From positions 1 to 59,217 of the forward strand of contig PKUA01000033.1 in the NCBI GenBank assembly GCA_002868905.1: 59,217 nt of DNA. The letters run 5' to 3'. Both the position numbers and the translations under genes were made by a program. Numbering within the stretch: the first letter of the stretch is position 1; each line of letters opens with the position of its first letter. Shown here piece by piece: positions 37,831-45,982 of the stretch. The notes under the pieces were generated by a model. The model saw only the letters and a list, made by a program, of their open reading frames with translations. It had not been told where the DNA came from and made no database searches. The stretch comes from Desulfuromonas sp. (GTDB taxonomy: Bacteria > Desulfobacterota > Desulfuromonadia > Desulfuromonadales > Geothermobacteraceae).

Positions 37831-38181
37831 GGCCTGCCCCCATTTTGGTGTTTTATTCAAGATTTTTAACCAAGTAAAGTTATATAGCAAAATAAAATTA
37901 CTAAAATTTCCGCCTCTTCATTTCGCCCTGTAGAGGGTATGTCCCGGAGGTGAAAATACGAGAGCGGCCCGGGAAAATTGGTTTTTGGTGCAATTGGGTA
38001 GGAGAAGACAGCGGAACAGTCTCACTAAGGATCTCCCTGGGATATCTTTCCTGCACGCAATTTAAAATGATATAAAGTTAATTTGCTGGCGTGTTCCAAA
38101 AGGAGTGTGTCGGCTGGAACGCATGCCAGCGATAGCTGTTGGTGCGCATTACAATTTTCCTTCAAGGGACTTATATTTCAC

Positions 38182-39150
38182 ATGGTGCTGCCCTTTGTCG
38201 CAATTGCAATCGGGTTGGCGGTTCTGGTATGGAGCGCAGACCGTTTCGTCGAAGGTTCCGCCTCTGCCGCCCGCCATTTTGGGATGCCGCCGCTGCTGAT
38301 CGGTATGGTGATCGTCGGCTTCGGGACCTCCACACCGGAGATGGTGGTTTCGGTGCTGGCCGCTTCGCAGCACAATCCTGGAATCGCACTGGGTAACGCC
38401 TACGGTTCCAATATCTCCAATATCGCCCTAATCCTCGGGGTCACTGCGCTCATTAGTCCCATCACTGTTCATTCGCAGGTGCTCCGCAAGGAGCTGCCGA
38501 TTCTCACGGTTGTTACTGCGATTGCCGCATGGCAGATTTGGGATGGCAAAATTACCCGGCTTGATGCCATCGTGTTGCTGGCCGTGTTCAGCGGCTTGAT
38601 GACCTGGACCATCTGGCATGGGCTCAGGAAAAAAGAGGATACGCTGGGAAGCGAGATGGAACAGAAGCTGGAAGTCCGCGTCATGCCCATTCGCCGTGCT
38701 CTCTTCTGGTTAGGGGTGGGACTGGTGCTGCTTATTGCCAGTTCCCGCGTTCTGGTCTGGGGCGCGGTTGAGATCGCGCATGGGTTCGGGGTCAGCGACC
38801 TGATTGTCGGCCTGACCATCGTCGCAGTCGGCACCTCGCTGCCGGAACTGGCCTCCTCTATCATTGCCGCCCGCAAGGGGGAACATGACATTGCCCTGGG
38901 CAACGTCCTTGGTTCCAATCTCTTCAACACATTGGCTGTGGTCGGTATCGCCGGAGCGATTCATCCACTGGCGGTCGGGCCGGAAGTCTTCAACCGTGAC
39001 ATGCTGGTGATGGTCTCTCTGACACTGTCACTTTTCTTGGTCGGTTACGGATTCCGGGGGGCTGGCCGCATCAACCGCATCGAGGGTGGGGTGTTGCTAG
39101 CCTGCTACATAGGCTATACGTTCTATCTGGTCAATATGGTATTCGCTTAA
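38182..39150 (+). CDS. calcium/sodium antiporter, CaCA family (YrbG-like)
   Basis: A 322-aa membrane exchanger with two inverted repeats. Both alpha-repeat motifs are visible: VGFGTSTPEMVVS...GNAYGSNISNIALILG in the first half, and VAVGTSLPELASS...GNVLGSNLFNTLAVVG in the second. The chain fits ten helices. Start taken at ATG 38182 because the signature first helix begins there; the open frame upstream adds 33 hydrophilic residues. Confidence 0.92.
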   Translation: MVLPFVAIAIGLAVLVWSADRFVEGSASAARHFGMPPLLIGMVIVGFGTSTPEMVVSVLAASQHNPGIALGNAYGSNISNIALILGVTALISPITVHSQVLRKELPILTVVTAIAAWQIWDGKITRLDAIVLLAVFSGLMTWTIWHGLRKKEDTLGSEMEQKLEVRVMPIRRALFWLGVGLVLLIASSRVLVWGAVEIAHGFGVSDLIVGLTIVAVGTSLPELASSIIAARKGEHDIALGNVLGSNLFNTLAVVGIAGAIHPLAVGPEVFNRDMLVMVSLTLSLFLVGYGFRGAGRINRIEGGVLLACYIGYTFYLVNMVFA

Positions 39151-39308
39151 AAGCATAGTCAATTCGGGTTGCCTATTGTGATGTTCGAAGCGCTCAAACC
39201 ACCCCTTCTGAACCATAAAAACCTCCCGGAAGCTATTTCGGAAAGCTGGCCTAGATGCCTAGGGTACACAATTTATGATTTCTTCCCAGTGCCCACGACC
39301 GTCCGTCT

Positions 39309-39358
39309 CGGGGAGCCAAAAAAATAGAGGGCCTGCAGTTTTGACCGTAGGTCCTTTT
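39309..39358 (+). repeat. direct repeat copy B (decayed tRNA 3' end plus terminator)
   Basis: Matches copy A (30371-30420) at 45 of 50 positions. TCGGGGA-G-CCA still reads as a tRNA end, and the preceding GTCCG recalls the T-arm. In the terminator stem three changes weaken pairing. This is probably the other boundary of the segment inserted at tRNA-Asn. No further gene lies in 39151-39483. Confidence 0.65.
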
Positions 39359-39483
39359 CTTTTTTGCACCCTCTTTCCCTAAGGTCTTCCCAGCAACACA
39401 ACAGGACCAAAGCATTCTACGACCCATAGGTTGGATGTTAAGGATAAACATTCCTACCCCTTTCCCGAAGCAGTGAGGGGTGA

Positions 39484-41325
39484 TTAAAGCCCATACAGTA
39501 ACGGTAGAACCCAGGACAAGGTTCCCCAGAGAATCAACACCAATGGGATGCCAATGCGAAGAAAGTCATTAAAGGTGTATTCACCGGCATTCATGACGAG
39601 GAGATTTGTTTTGTAGGCCATTGGTGTGGCAAAGCTCATGTTGGACCCGAAAAGTACCGCTAGGACAAAGGGCTCGGCAGGTTGGCCCATCTGGGCTGCA
39701 ATTGAAATGGCGATGGGGGTGCCCATGACTGCTGTGGCGTTATTGGAGACGGCGTTGGTCAAAATTGCCATCAACAGCATTAAACCGCTAAGCATGACTG
39801 TTGGTGAAGCGTTCCCCGAAAGGCTAAGGAAAATTTGTGCAAGATAGTCGGCTCCCCCTGTTTTCAATAACGCCGAGCCAAGCGCCAAGCTCGCCACAAC
39901 GATCATGACCACCTGGGTACTTAAGGCTTTAGTTGCGTCGCTCCAGCTTAGGGCCCCGCTGAGGATCATGATCAGCGCACCGCATGATGCGCTGATCGAG
40001 ATCGGCAGCCAACCGAAGGCTGCCGTGAGTATGATCGCCAGCATGATCAGCAGGGCAAGGGGGGCTTTCTGGGTGAAGGGGAGATCAACGGTGGCATCGA
40101 GCACCAGGAGGTCCTTCTCTTTTTTCAGGTTGGCAATCTGTTCTCTCGGCCCCTGGACCAGCAGGATATCTCCGGCTTGCATGCGGATGTCACTGATTGA
40201 ATCGAACCCTTTTTGTATCCGTTTGCCAGCCCTGTGAATGGCTAGAATGATGGTTCCGTAACGATCCGAAAAACGTATTTCGTTGAAGGTTCTTCCCCGC
40301 AGGGAAGAGCCTTGAATGACGGCTATTTCGGCAATCTGCTGGTCCTCTGCTTTAAGAGGGTGATCATCATCCACGGGGCTGCCGAGGTTTTCGTCCTGAT
40401 AAAGGGTGCCTTCTAACACCGCTTCGATCTCTTTTAGCCCTTCCGGGGTGTCGCGAATCATCAGTTGATCACCGATTTTCAGGACAACGCTTGGGAGTGG
40501 CATGATGTGTTTTTCATTGTCGCGCCTGATACTCTTGACTTTCAGCTTTCCATCCATCTTCTGGATTGCCTCTCCAAGAGTTTTCCCGACAATAGAGCTC
40601 TTTTCCAGGATTGCCAGGTGTGCGGAAAAAACCCTTGGCGAAGTGTCTGCCAGTGCCAGTTTTCGTTCCGGTATAATCCGAGGTGCAATCAACCAAAGAT
40701 AGGCAATGCCAACCCCCCCGGCAATAATGGCTGGGACGAGAAAATCAAACATTCCCATCCGTTTAAGCCCCATGTCCGTCGCAACGGAGACAACCAGGAG
40801 ATTCGTTGATGTACCGATGGTGGTGCAGGTCCCGCCCAATAGAGTCGCAAATCCCATTGGCATCAGCACTTTAGAGGCTTTGGTCTTGGTCCTGATTGAG
40901 ACACTGATCAGGATCGGAAGGAGCAGGACAACAACGGGAACGTTATTGATAAAGGCGCTGATGAAAGCTGCAACCAGAAGGGTGAGCAGTAAGGAAACTC
41001 CCGGGCTGATTTTCCATAAGCGGGCGAGCCCCCTCCCGACAGGTTCAAGTGCACCGGTGCGGACAACACCCTGACCGGCAATCATCAGGGCACAAACCGT
41101 CACCAATGCTTCATGTCCAAAACCATGGAAAAAATTTTCCGCATGAAGAAATTCGCCATCGATCTGAAAGGGAATGAGCGTAAAGCCAACGGTTAGAGAA
41201 ATCAGGACTATAAAGCTTGCTGTCTCCAGGGGAAGATTTTTCCTGGTAAACAGATACATGGCGAAAACGGCGAGAAGGAGGACTGCCGTGGCATGAGGGT
41301 TCGGAGGCAGAGGAAGGCTGAGCAT
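39484..41325 (-). CDS. SLC13-family permease with two TrkA-C (RCK) domains
   Basis: A 613-aa permease. About twelve helices in two blocks (1-205 and 400-613) surround two RCK_C domains (roughly 205-295 and 300-385). The helix-loop motif LLGGTCTTIGTSTNLLVVS and its counterpart near SNNATAVMGTPIAIS are typical of the DASS/SLC13 family. Substrate may be sulfate, a dicarboxylate or another anion. GGAG precedes the ATG. 41326-41642, which must hold its promoter, shows no gene. Confidence 0.88.
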   Translation of the reverse strand: MLSLPLPPNPHATAVLLLAVFAMYLFTRKNLPLETASFIVLISLTVGFTLIPFQIDGEFLHAENFFHGFGHEALVTVCALMIAGQGVVRTGALEPVGRGLARLWKISPGVSLLLTLLVAAFISAFINNVPVVVLLLPILISVSIRTKTKASKVLMPMGFATLLGGTCTTIGTSTNLLVVSVATDMGLKRMGMFDFLVPAIIAGGVGIAYLWLIAPRIIPERKLALADTSPRVFSAHLAILEKSSIVGKTLGEAIQKMDGKLKVKSIRRDNEKHIMPLPSVVLKIGDQLMIRDTPEGLKEIEAVLEGTLYQDENLGSPVDDDHPLKAEDQQIAEIAVIQGSSLRGRTFNEIRFSDRYGTIILAIHRAGKRIQKGFDSISDIRMQAGDILLVQGPREQIANLKKEKDLLVLDATVDLPFTQKAPLALLIMLAIILTAAFGWLPISISASCGALIMILSGALSWSDATKALSTQVVMIVVASLALGSALLKTGGADYLAQIFLSLSGNASPTVMLSGLMLLMAILTNAVSNNATAVMGTPIAISIAAQMGQPAEPFVLAVLFGSNMSFATPMAYKTNLLVMNAGEYTFNDFLRIGIPLVLILWGTLSWVLPLLYGL

Positions 41326-41642
41326 GCTATAGCTCCAAAAATCGTGGATTAAGGCTTACTTTACAGGGTTTGTAATAAATGTGCCACAAAACGCTTAAAA
41401 TCCAATTGCTCCGGTTTGATATTGTCTTTTTGTAGGGAAGTCACCCAGGCTGTCGGATAAAATTTCCAGCAGGTTGCGTCTTTGAAAGGCAGGAAAGATG
41501 TTTTTTATTTTATTTCCGGCACATGAAAAGTGTTGGTAAGAGTCTTGAAGTTTTCCAGTCTGGACGGAAAACGAAATCGGGGAGTTTTTAGAAAGCTATG
41601 TATCATTTTCAATTCCACGTTAGTCAATCTGAGAGAATATTT

Positions 41643-43028
41643 TTATCCCAATCTTGGAAGAATTGCACTGGCGAAACTCAGAACGAAGAAAAACCCACAC
41701 ATGTCTGTCACCGTGGTCAATAAAGGGCCCGAAACCAGTGCCGGGTCCATCTTGAATTTTTTTAAAAGCAGCGGCAGAAGACCGCCAAGGGTAACGGCAA
41801 CGATTGTATTTGCGGCAAGTGCACCACCTACTACCAAGCCAAGGAAGGGGTTTCCTTTCCACAAATAAGCCACACCACCCAGTAAAATTCCTAGTGCCAA
41901 ACCGTTGATTATGCCAAGTGTTGCCTCTTTTCGCATGACACGCAGTAGCTCATTTGGCCTTACCAAACCCAGAGAGAGTTCACGCATGCTGACGGCGACG
42001 GCCTGATTGCCGCTGCATCCACTCATGTCACTGACCATGGGCAAAAAGACCGCTAAAGTGATTGCTGCGGCCAAGGTGTCCTGATATAGGGCGATCACGC
42101 TGGCTGCAATAATATTGAGAATAATGTTTAAGCTTAACCAAGAGAGGCGACGCCCTGAACGGTTAAGCAACGGCATTGTACGGAACTCCTCTCCACCGAT
42201 AATACCGCTTAAACCTAAAAACTGCCTGACAGCGCTCTCTCTGCGCGCTTCTTCAACTGATTCGGGCAATACAACACCAAGCAGATGCCCAGCCTTGTCG
42301 ACGACAGGTGCACCGAAAAGGTCGTGGTCCTCAAAAAAATCTCGCAATTGATCGAGGCGGGTTTCAACCGCGAGTTTTAAGGGATTTCGAATCATGACGC
42401 TGTCCAAGGTTGCACTCCGCTTTGGAAATAGGAGGTCGTGCATGCGGAGTACGCCGGTCAAATGGTTTTCTTTGTCAGTTACATAGAAATACTGAACATG
42501 GTAATCCGCATAGGTTTGCCTGTTGTTTTGAAGGTCTTTAAGGACATCCAATATCGTCATGTCACCAGTAAAACTCAGGAATTCTGAGATCATAAGGCCG
42601 CCTGCGGTATCCGACGGGAAGGCCATAAATTGCCGAGCTTCCAGGGCATCCTCCGGGTCCATCTGCTCAAGAATCGCCTCGGCATCCTCGTCATCCATCT
42701 CGCTTAGTAGATCAACGAGATGGTCACTGTCTAGCTCCTCAAGAATTGCGGCGGCGTGTTTCGGAGGAAGATCATCTATAAGGTCCGCAGCTTGCAAATC
42801 TGAAATATCTTCGATGATCTCAGCAGCATCCGAGGGGGAGAGTAGCCGAAATAGACGGCTCTGATATTCTGAGCTGAGCCGAGAAATTGCTCTGGCCGTC
42901 TCGGTCGGGCTCATCTGGTCAATGTATTGAAACAACTGGTCTGCATCACCAGAATCGATCAACTCTTGTATGTTTTCCCAGGGATGTTCGAGCGACCCCG
43001 GTGAAGCACTGATTGGTGCAGTATTCAT
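41643..43028 (-). CDS. mgtE: magnesium transporter MgtE
   Basis: A 461-aa Mg2+ channel. The N-domain (residues 20-130) has the acidic repeats (AAEIIEDI, VDLLSEMDDEDAEAIL), two CBS domains follow (about 135-260), then five C-terminal helices with SGCSGNQAVAVSMREL and GGLLPLLLKK. The intracellular acidic domains gate the channel by Mg2+. I see no M-box type riboswitch in its leader. Confidence 0.95.
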   Translation of the reverse strand: MNTAPISASPGSLEHPWENIQELIDSGDADQLFQYIDQMSPTETARAISRLSSEYQSRLFRLLSPSDAAEIIEDISDLQAADLIDDLPPKHAAAILEELDSDHLVDLLSEMDDEDAEAILEQMDPEDALEARQFMAFPSDTAGGLMISEFLSFTGDMTILDVLKDLQNNRQTYADYHVQYFYVTDKENHLTGVLRMHDLLFPKRSATLDSVMIRNPLKLAVETRLDQLRDFFEDHDLFGAPVVDKAGHLLGVVLPESVEEARRESAVRQFLGLSGIIGGEEFRTMPLLNRSGRRLSWLSLNIILNIIAASVIALYQDTLAAAITLAVFLPMVSDMSGCSGNQAVAVSMRELSLGLVRPNELLRVMRKEATLGIINGLALGILLGGVAYLWKGNPFLGLVVGGALAANTIVAVTLGGLLPLLLKKFKMDPALVSGPLLTTVTDMCGFFFVLSFASAILPRLG

Positions 43029-43170
43029 AATTTATGATCTTTCATTGGGTATCAACTCTTGGGTTTTTGCAGCCTGTTGTAAATACACTATGCCGTATTG
43101 GTAAGTGGACAAGCAACCAATGGGATTTCACATATTACAGAGTTTGCAATTTCCTCTGTAATGGACAACT

Positions 43171-43290
43171 TTAAACTGCAGGGTCTCGGAAAATAGGACG
43201 TGGGTCCGCAAGAGTCGACACCGTGTTTATGATCAGCCCTCCGTCCTCAACGAGATTGACTACCTCATGACCGGCCAACTGCCGAATCAA
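43171..43290 (-). pseudogene. possible gene remnant (39 codons)
   Basis: A short minus-strand frame from TTG 43290, IRQLAGHEVVNLVEDGG then LIINTVSTLADPRPIFRDPAV, looks like real protein sequence rather than noise, but has no clear start signal and is preceded directly by a stop. It may be the C-terminal end of a lost gene. Family not recognised. Confidence 0.25.
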
Positions 43291-43301
43291 GGTCTAGGTG
43301 T

Positions 43302-44390
43302 TCAGCCACCTCCAGAAGGCGGCTTGCAGCCGCAATCTGTTTCGGGCGATTTTTTTGCAGGGAGGTAATTCCTTGCCAGGAGCAAAAGGAGAACAATCGC
43401 GCTGATAAGGTAGAGGGGGGAGTCTGTTGAATGCTCCGCCAGATCAACCCATTGGGTAATGTCGACCTCAAGGGCGGCATACAGAACGTTGGTCAGCCAG
43501 CCGATGACCAGGGAACAGATGGCAATGGCGATGACGTAAACCGTGACAGCAGCTTTCCCAAGCTGTTTCGCCACGACGGTCATGGTCGCGGCATTGGTCG
43601 CCGGACCCGCCAGCAGGAAAACCAGGGCCGCTCCGGGAGAGAGTCCTTTGAGGACCAGGGCGGCTGCGATTGGCGTCGATGCACTGGCGCAGATATAGAG
43701 GGGGATGCCGACGACCAGCATGATGAGCAGAGAGCTGAGTTCCCCTCCCAGGTAGCGTTCGACAAAATTGACCGGAACGAAGTAGGAGATGGTGCCGGCA
43801 ATCAGAATGCCGAGCATCAGCCAGCCTCCGATGTCTTTCAGCAACTCGGTAAACGCATAGACAATCCCCTGGCGTATCCTCTGGAAAAGGGGTTGCCTTG
43901 AATTGTCGGAACTTGCATTTCCATCTTCCACGCATCCACAGTCGCTAGTGGGTTCGGTCGATTGCAGTGACTTCTCCTCGGGCAGGAGGTTGATCAACCC
44001 CCCGGTCAACAGGGCGGTCAGAAAAGCCGCTATCGGACGGATGACGGTCATCAACGGATCAAGCAGGGCCCAGGTAATGGCGACCGAATCGACGCCGGTT
44101 TCGGGGACCGAGACCAGAAACGAGGCCGTCGCTCCTTTGCTCGCTCCCTGCTTGCGCAACCCGGTGGCGACCGGGATGACCCCGCAGGAGCAGAGCGGCA
44201 GGGGGATGCCGAAAAGCGAGGCCTTGAAAACCGAACTGAAGCCGTTTCCCCCGAGGTGGCGCAGAATCATCTTCTCGGGGATTAAAGCTTTGAGCAATCC
44301 CGCCGCAAAGAAACCGAAGAGGACATAAGGGGCGGCTTCGTTCAGAATATTCCAGCATTCCGCGGCAATGCCACTCAGCGCATTGATCAT
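43302..44390 (-). CDS. COG0701 permease, SO_0444-like (ArsP/DUF318 family)
   Basis: A 362-aa permease with two four-helix halves. The first contains LCSCGVIPVATGLRKQGAS, typical of the family, and the second GIPLYICASASTPIAAAL. A Cys-rich linker (DCGCVEDGN) and a Cys-rich C-terminus (DCGCKPPSGGG) suggest soft metal or metalloid handling. The start overlaps the stop of the upstream arsR gene by ATGA, so the repressor and pump are co-translated. Related proteins are annotated as Cu/Zn or organoarsenical exporters; the actual ion is unknown. Confidence 0.85.
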   Translation of the reverse strand: MINALSGIAAECWNILNEAAPYVLFGFFAAGLLKALIPEKMILRHLGGNGFSSVFKASLFGIPLPLCSCGVIPVATGLRKQGASKGATASFLVSVPETGVDSVAITWALLDPLMTVIRPIAAFLTALLTGGLINLLPEEKSLQSTEPTSDCGCVEDGNASSDNSRQPLFQRIRQGIVYAFTELLKDIGGWLMLGILIAGTISYFVPVNFVERYLGGELSSLLIMLVVGIPLYICASASTPIAAALVLKGLSPGAALVFLLAGPATNAATMTVVAKQLGKAAVTVYVIAIAICSLVIGWLTNVLYAALEVDITQWVDLAEHSTDSPLYLISAIVLLLLLARNYLPAKKSPETDCGCKPPSGGG

Positions 44391-44758
44391 GAAGACTTGT
44401 CTTTCTCTCTATCGTCCAGATGGCGGAACATGTCCGCCAGCAGGTGCTGAACGTGGTGGTCGGCAAGGGAGTAATAGACGATTTTGCCGACTTTGCGAAA
44501 GCGAACGATCCCCTTGGCGCGCAACAGGCGGAGTTGATGCGACATGGCCGAGGACGAGGTTTCGAGGAGGGCGGCGAGATCGCACACGCAAAGCTCCGTG
44601 GTGCCGAGGGCGAGCAGAATCCTCAAGCGCGAGGCATCTCCCAACAGGCTGAAAATGTCCGCTGATTCGGCGACGCGTCGACCCTCCGGCATGTTGAGCT
44701 TGGCCTGCTCGACCTGGTCCTGGTGAATGGCGCTAATTTGACAGGTATCGTTTTTCAT
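44387..44758 (-). CDS. ArsR/SmtB-family metal-sensing repressor
   Basis: A 123-aa winged-helix repressor. The metal box ELCVCD (C57, C59) lies on the helix before the recognition helix (SSSAMSHQLRLLR), as in ArsR/CadC; C6 and His residues at the start (CQISAIH) resemble the extra N-terminal ligands of CadC-like sensors. The ATG at 44758 has GAGGGTGG in front; the frame start at 44770 is less likely. It is expected to repress its own operon and release DNA on binding a thiophilic metal(loid). Confidence 0.9.
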   Translation of the reverse strand: MKNDTCQISAIHQDQVEQAKLNMPEGRRVAESADIFSLLGDASRLRILLALGTTELCVCDLAALLETSSSAMSHQLRLLRAKGIVRFRKVGKIVYYSLADHHVQHLLADMFRHLDDREKDKSS

Positions 44759-44770
44759 GTCCACCCTCAC

Positions 44771-44822
44771 TTCAATATGTATTCACATGTTTAATTATGC
44801 CGAGGTCAGCCGGTTGAGTCAA
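44771..44822 (-). promoter_or_regulatory. promoter and candidate operator of arsR-permease
   Basis: On the minus strand TTGACT (44817-44822), 17 bases, CATAAT (44794-44799). Directly downstream comes ACATGTGAATACATATTG, an imperfect inverted repeat of the style bound by SmtB/ArsR proteins. The adjacent plus-strand stretch has no gene before 44998. Confidence 0.55.
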
Positions 44823-44997
44823 CCCCGGCCGGGTCGGCTGTATCAAGCGGTCGGGACGTTTCGGCGGATTCACCCATGGCCACCCTGAGTCCGCGTCAGC
44901 AATCACGTCGTTGATTTGCAGTTGAACTCTGACCCTTAATGGTTAAGATGGTCGGGAAGAACACATGCCCTTGTCCCCATGCAGAGAGAGGCACACC

Positions 44998-45501
44998 ATG
45001 CCCGAGATCGTCTACCGCCATGCCATCGAGGACGACCTGCCGAGGTTGTTGGAGATATACAACGATGTCATCTGCGAAGGGGGGTTCACGGCCGATCTCG
45101 AGCCCTACAACCTGGAGCAGCGGCGGGCGTGGTTCGAGGCGCATCGTGATGCCCCGTTTCTGGTTTACGTGCTCGAGACCGGGCAGGGGGTTGTCGGATA
45201 TTTCTATTTTTCCCCCTGGCGCAGCGGCCGGGCGGCCCTGGCCCGGGTCGCCGAGGTGAGCTACTACCTGGCAAAGGAGGCCCGGGGCAAAGGGTTGGGG
45301 CATGATATGCTCCGGCAGGCCGAAACAGTAGCACGCGGAGCCGGGATGAATTACCTGGTCGCTATCCTTCTCGAAAGCAACTCCGCCAGCCGGGCGCTGC
45401 TGGAAAAGGGAGGGTTCAGCCGGGCCGGGCTGTTTCCCGAAATTGCCGACCTGGGTGACCGGCTGTGCGGACAGTTGTTGATGTACAAGCGGTTGACCTG
45501 A
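44998..45501 (+). CDS. GNAT acetyltransferase, PAT/Bar-like
   Basis: A 167-aa N-acetyltransferase. The acetyl-CoA motif A segment VSYYLAKEARGKGLGHDML is present, with the N-terminal YRHAIEDDLPRLLEIYNDV and C-terminal ARALLEKGGF-type region (SRALLEKGGFSRAG) typical of phosphinothricin/methionine-derivative acetyltransferases (PAT, ArsN). In ars clusters such enzymes can acetylate organoarsenicals, so its position between two arsR units is suggestive but not proof. Start at ATG 44998 after GAGAGAGG. Confidence 0.85.
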   Translation: MPEIVYRHAIEDDLPRLLEIYNDVICEGGFTADLEPYNLEQRRAWFEAHRDAPFLVYVLETGQGVVGYFYFSPWRSGRAALARVAEVSYYLAKEARGKGLGHDMLRQAETVARGAGMNYLVAILLESNSASRALLEKGGFSRAGLFPEIADLGDRLCGQLLMYKRLT

Positions 45502-45544
45502 ACAGCCGAGGTTGACGAGCTCCACGCATTCTCGGGTTCCGGCC

Positions 45545-45579
45545 TTGCAATCGTTTGGCAATTTGGTTATATTGCCAAA
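45545..45579 (+). promoter_or_regulatory. promoter and operator O1 of the second arsR
   Basis: TTGCAA (45545-45550), 17 bases, TATATT (45568-45573). The palindrome TTTGGCAAT-N8-ATTGCCAAA (45554-45579) covers the spacer and -10 box, an ideal repressor site. The related palindrome O2 lies after arsR. Confidence 0.7.
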
Positions 45580-45594
45580 TAGAAGGAGGAAGAA

Positions 45595-45927
45595 ATGGAC
45601 GAAGTTAGAAAATCCCTGCTCAACGCGCGAGCCGGGGTCCTCAAGGCGATGGCTCATCCGACCCGACTCTTTATTATCGAAGAGTTGGACAAGGAAGAAC
45701 GTTGTGTCTGCGACCTGACCGAACAGATCGGGGCTGACGTTTCGACCGTATCAAAGCATCTCTCGGTTCTTAAGCAGGCGGGGATTGTTATCGATGACAA
45801 GCGGGGCAACCAGGTTTTTTACCGCCTTCGTGTACCCTGCATTCTGAACTTTTTCGGCTGCGTCGAGTCAGTATTGGAATCGAGTGCCCGTGACCATGCG
45901 ACCTTGATGAACGCCGCCGGCAAGTAA
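45595..45927 (+). CDS. arsR: ArsR-family repressor (second)
   Basis: A 110-aa winged-helix protein with the As(III)-type motif ERCVCDL (C37, C39), followed by the recognition helix VSTVSKHLSVLKQ. A further Cys pair, C82 in RVPC and C89 in FFGC, could complete a binding site. AGAAGGAGGA lies before the ATG. It heads the arsenic-type gene run to 51673, and is flanked by the palindromes O1 and O2, so it probably controls itself and the following permease. Confidence 0.92.
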   Translation: MDEVRKSLLNARAGVLKAMAHPTRLFIIEELDKEERCVCDLTEQIGADVSTVSKHLSVLKQAGIVIDDKRGNQVFYRLRVPCILNFFGCVESVLESSARDHATLMNAAGK

Positions 45928-45943
45928 AAATTTTTGACCGAGT

Positions 45944-45963
45944 ATTTGGCGGTATCGCCAAAT
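45944..45963 (+). promoter_or_regulatory. operator O2 between arsR and the permease
   Basis: ATTTGGCG-GTAT-CGCCAAAT, a perfect 8-bp inverted repeat with a four-base centre. The half-site TTTGGC is shared with O1. It is 19 bases before the permease start and could also form an mRNA hairpin near the ribosome binding site. Confidence 0.55.
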
Positions 45964-45982
45964 GCTCGGGGTGGGAAGATCG

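Noticed and set aside
43029-43301. Magnesium riboswitch in the mgtE leader
   Set aside because: No M-box or similar conserved core could be found on the minus strand before mgtE.
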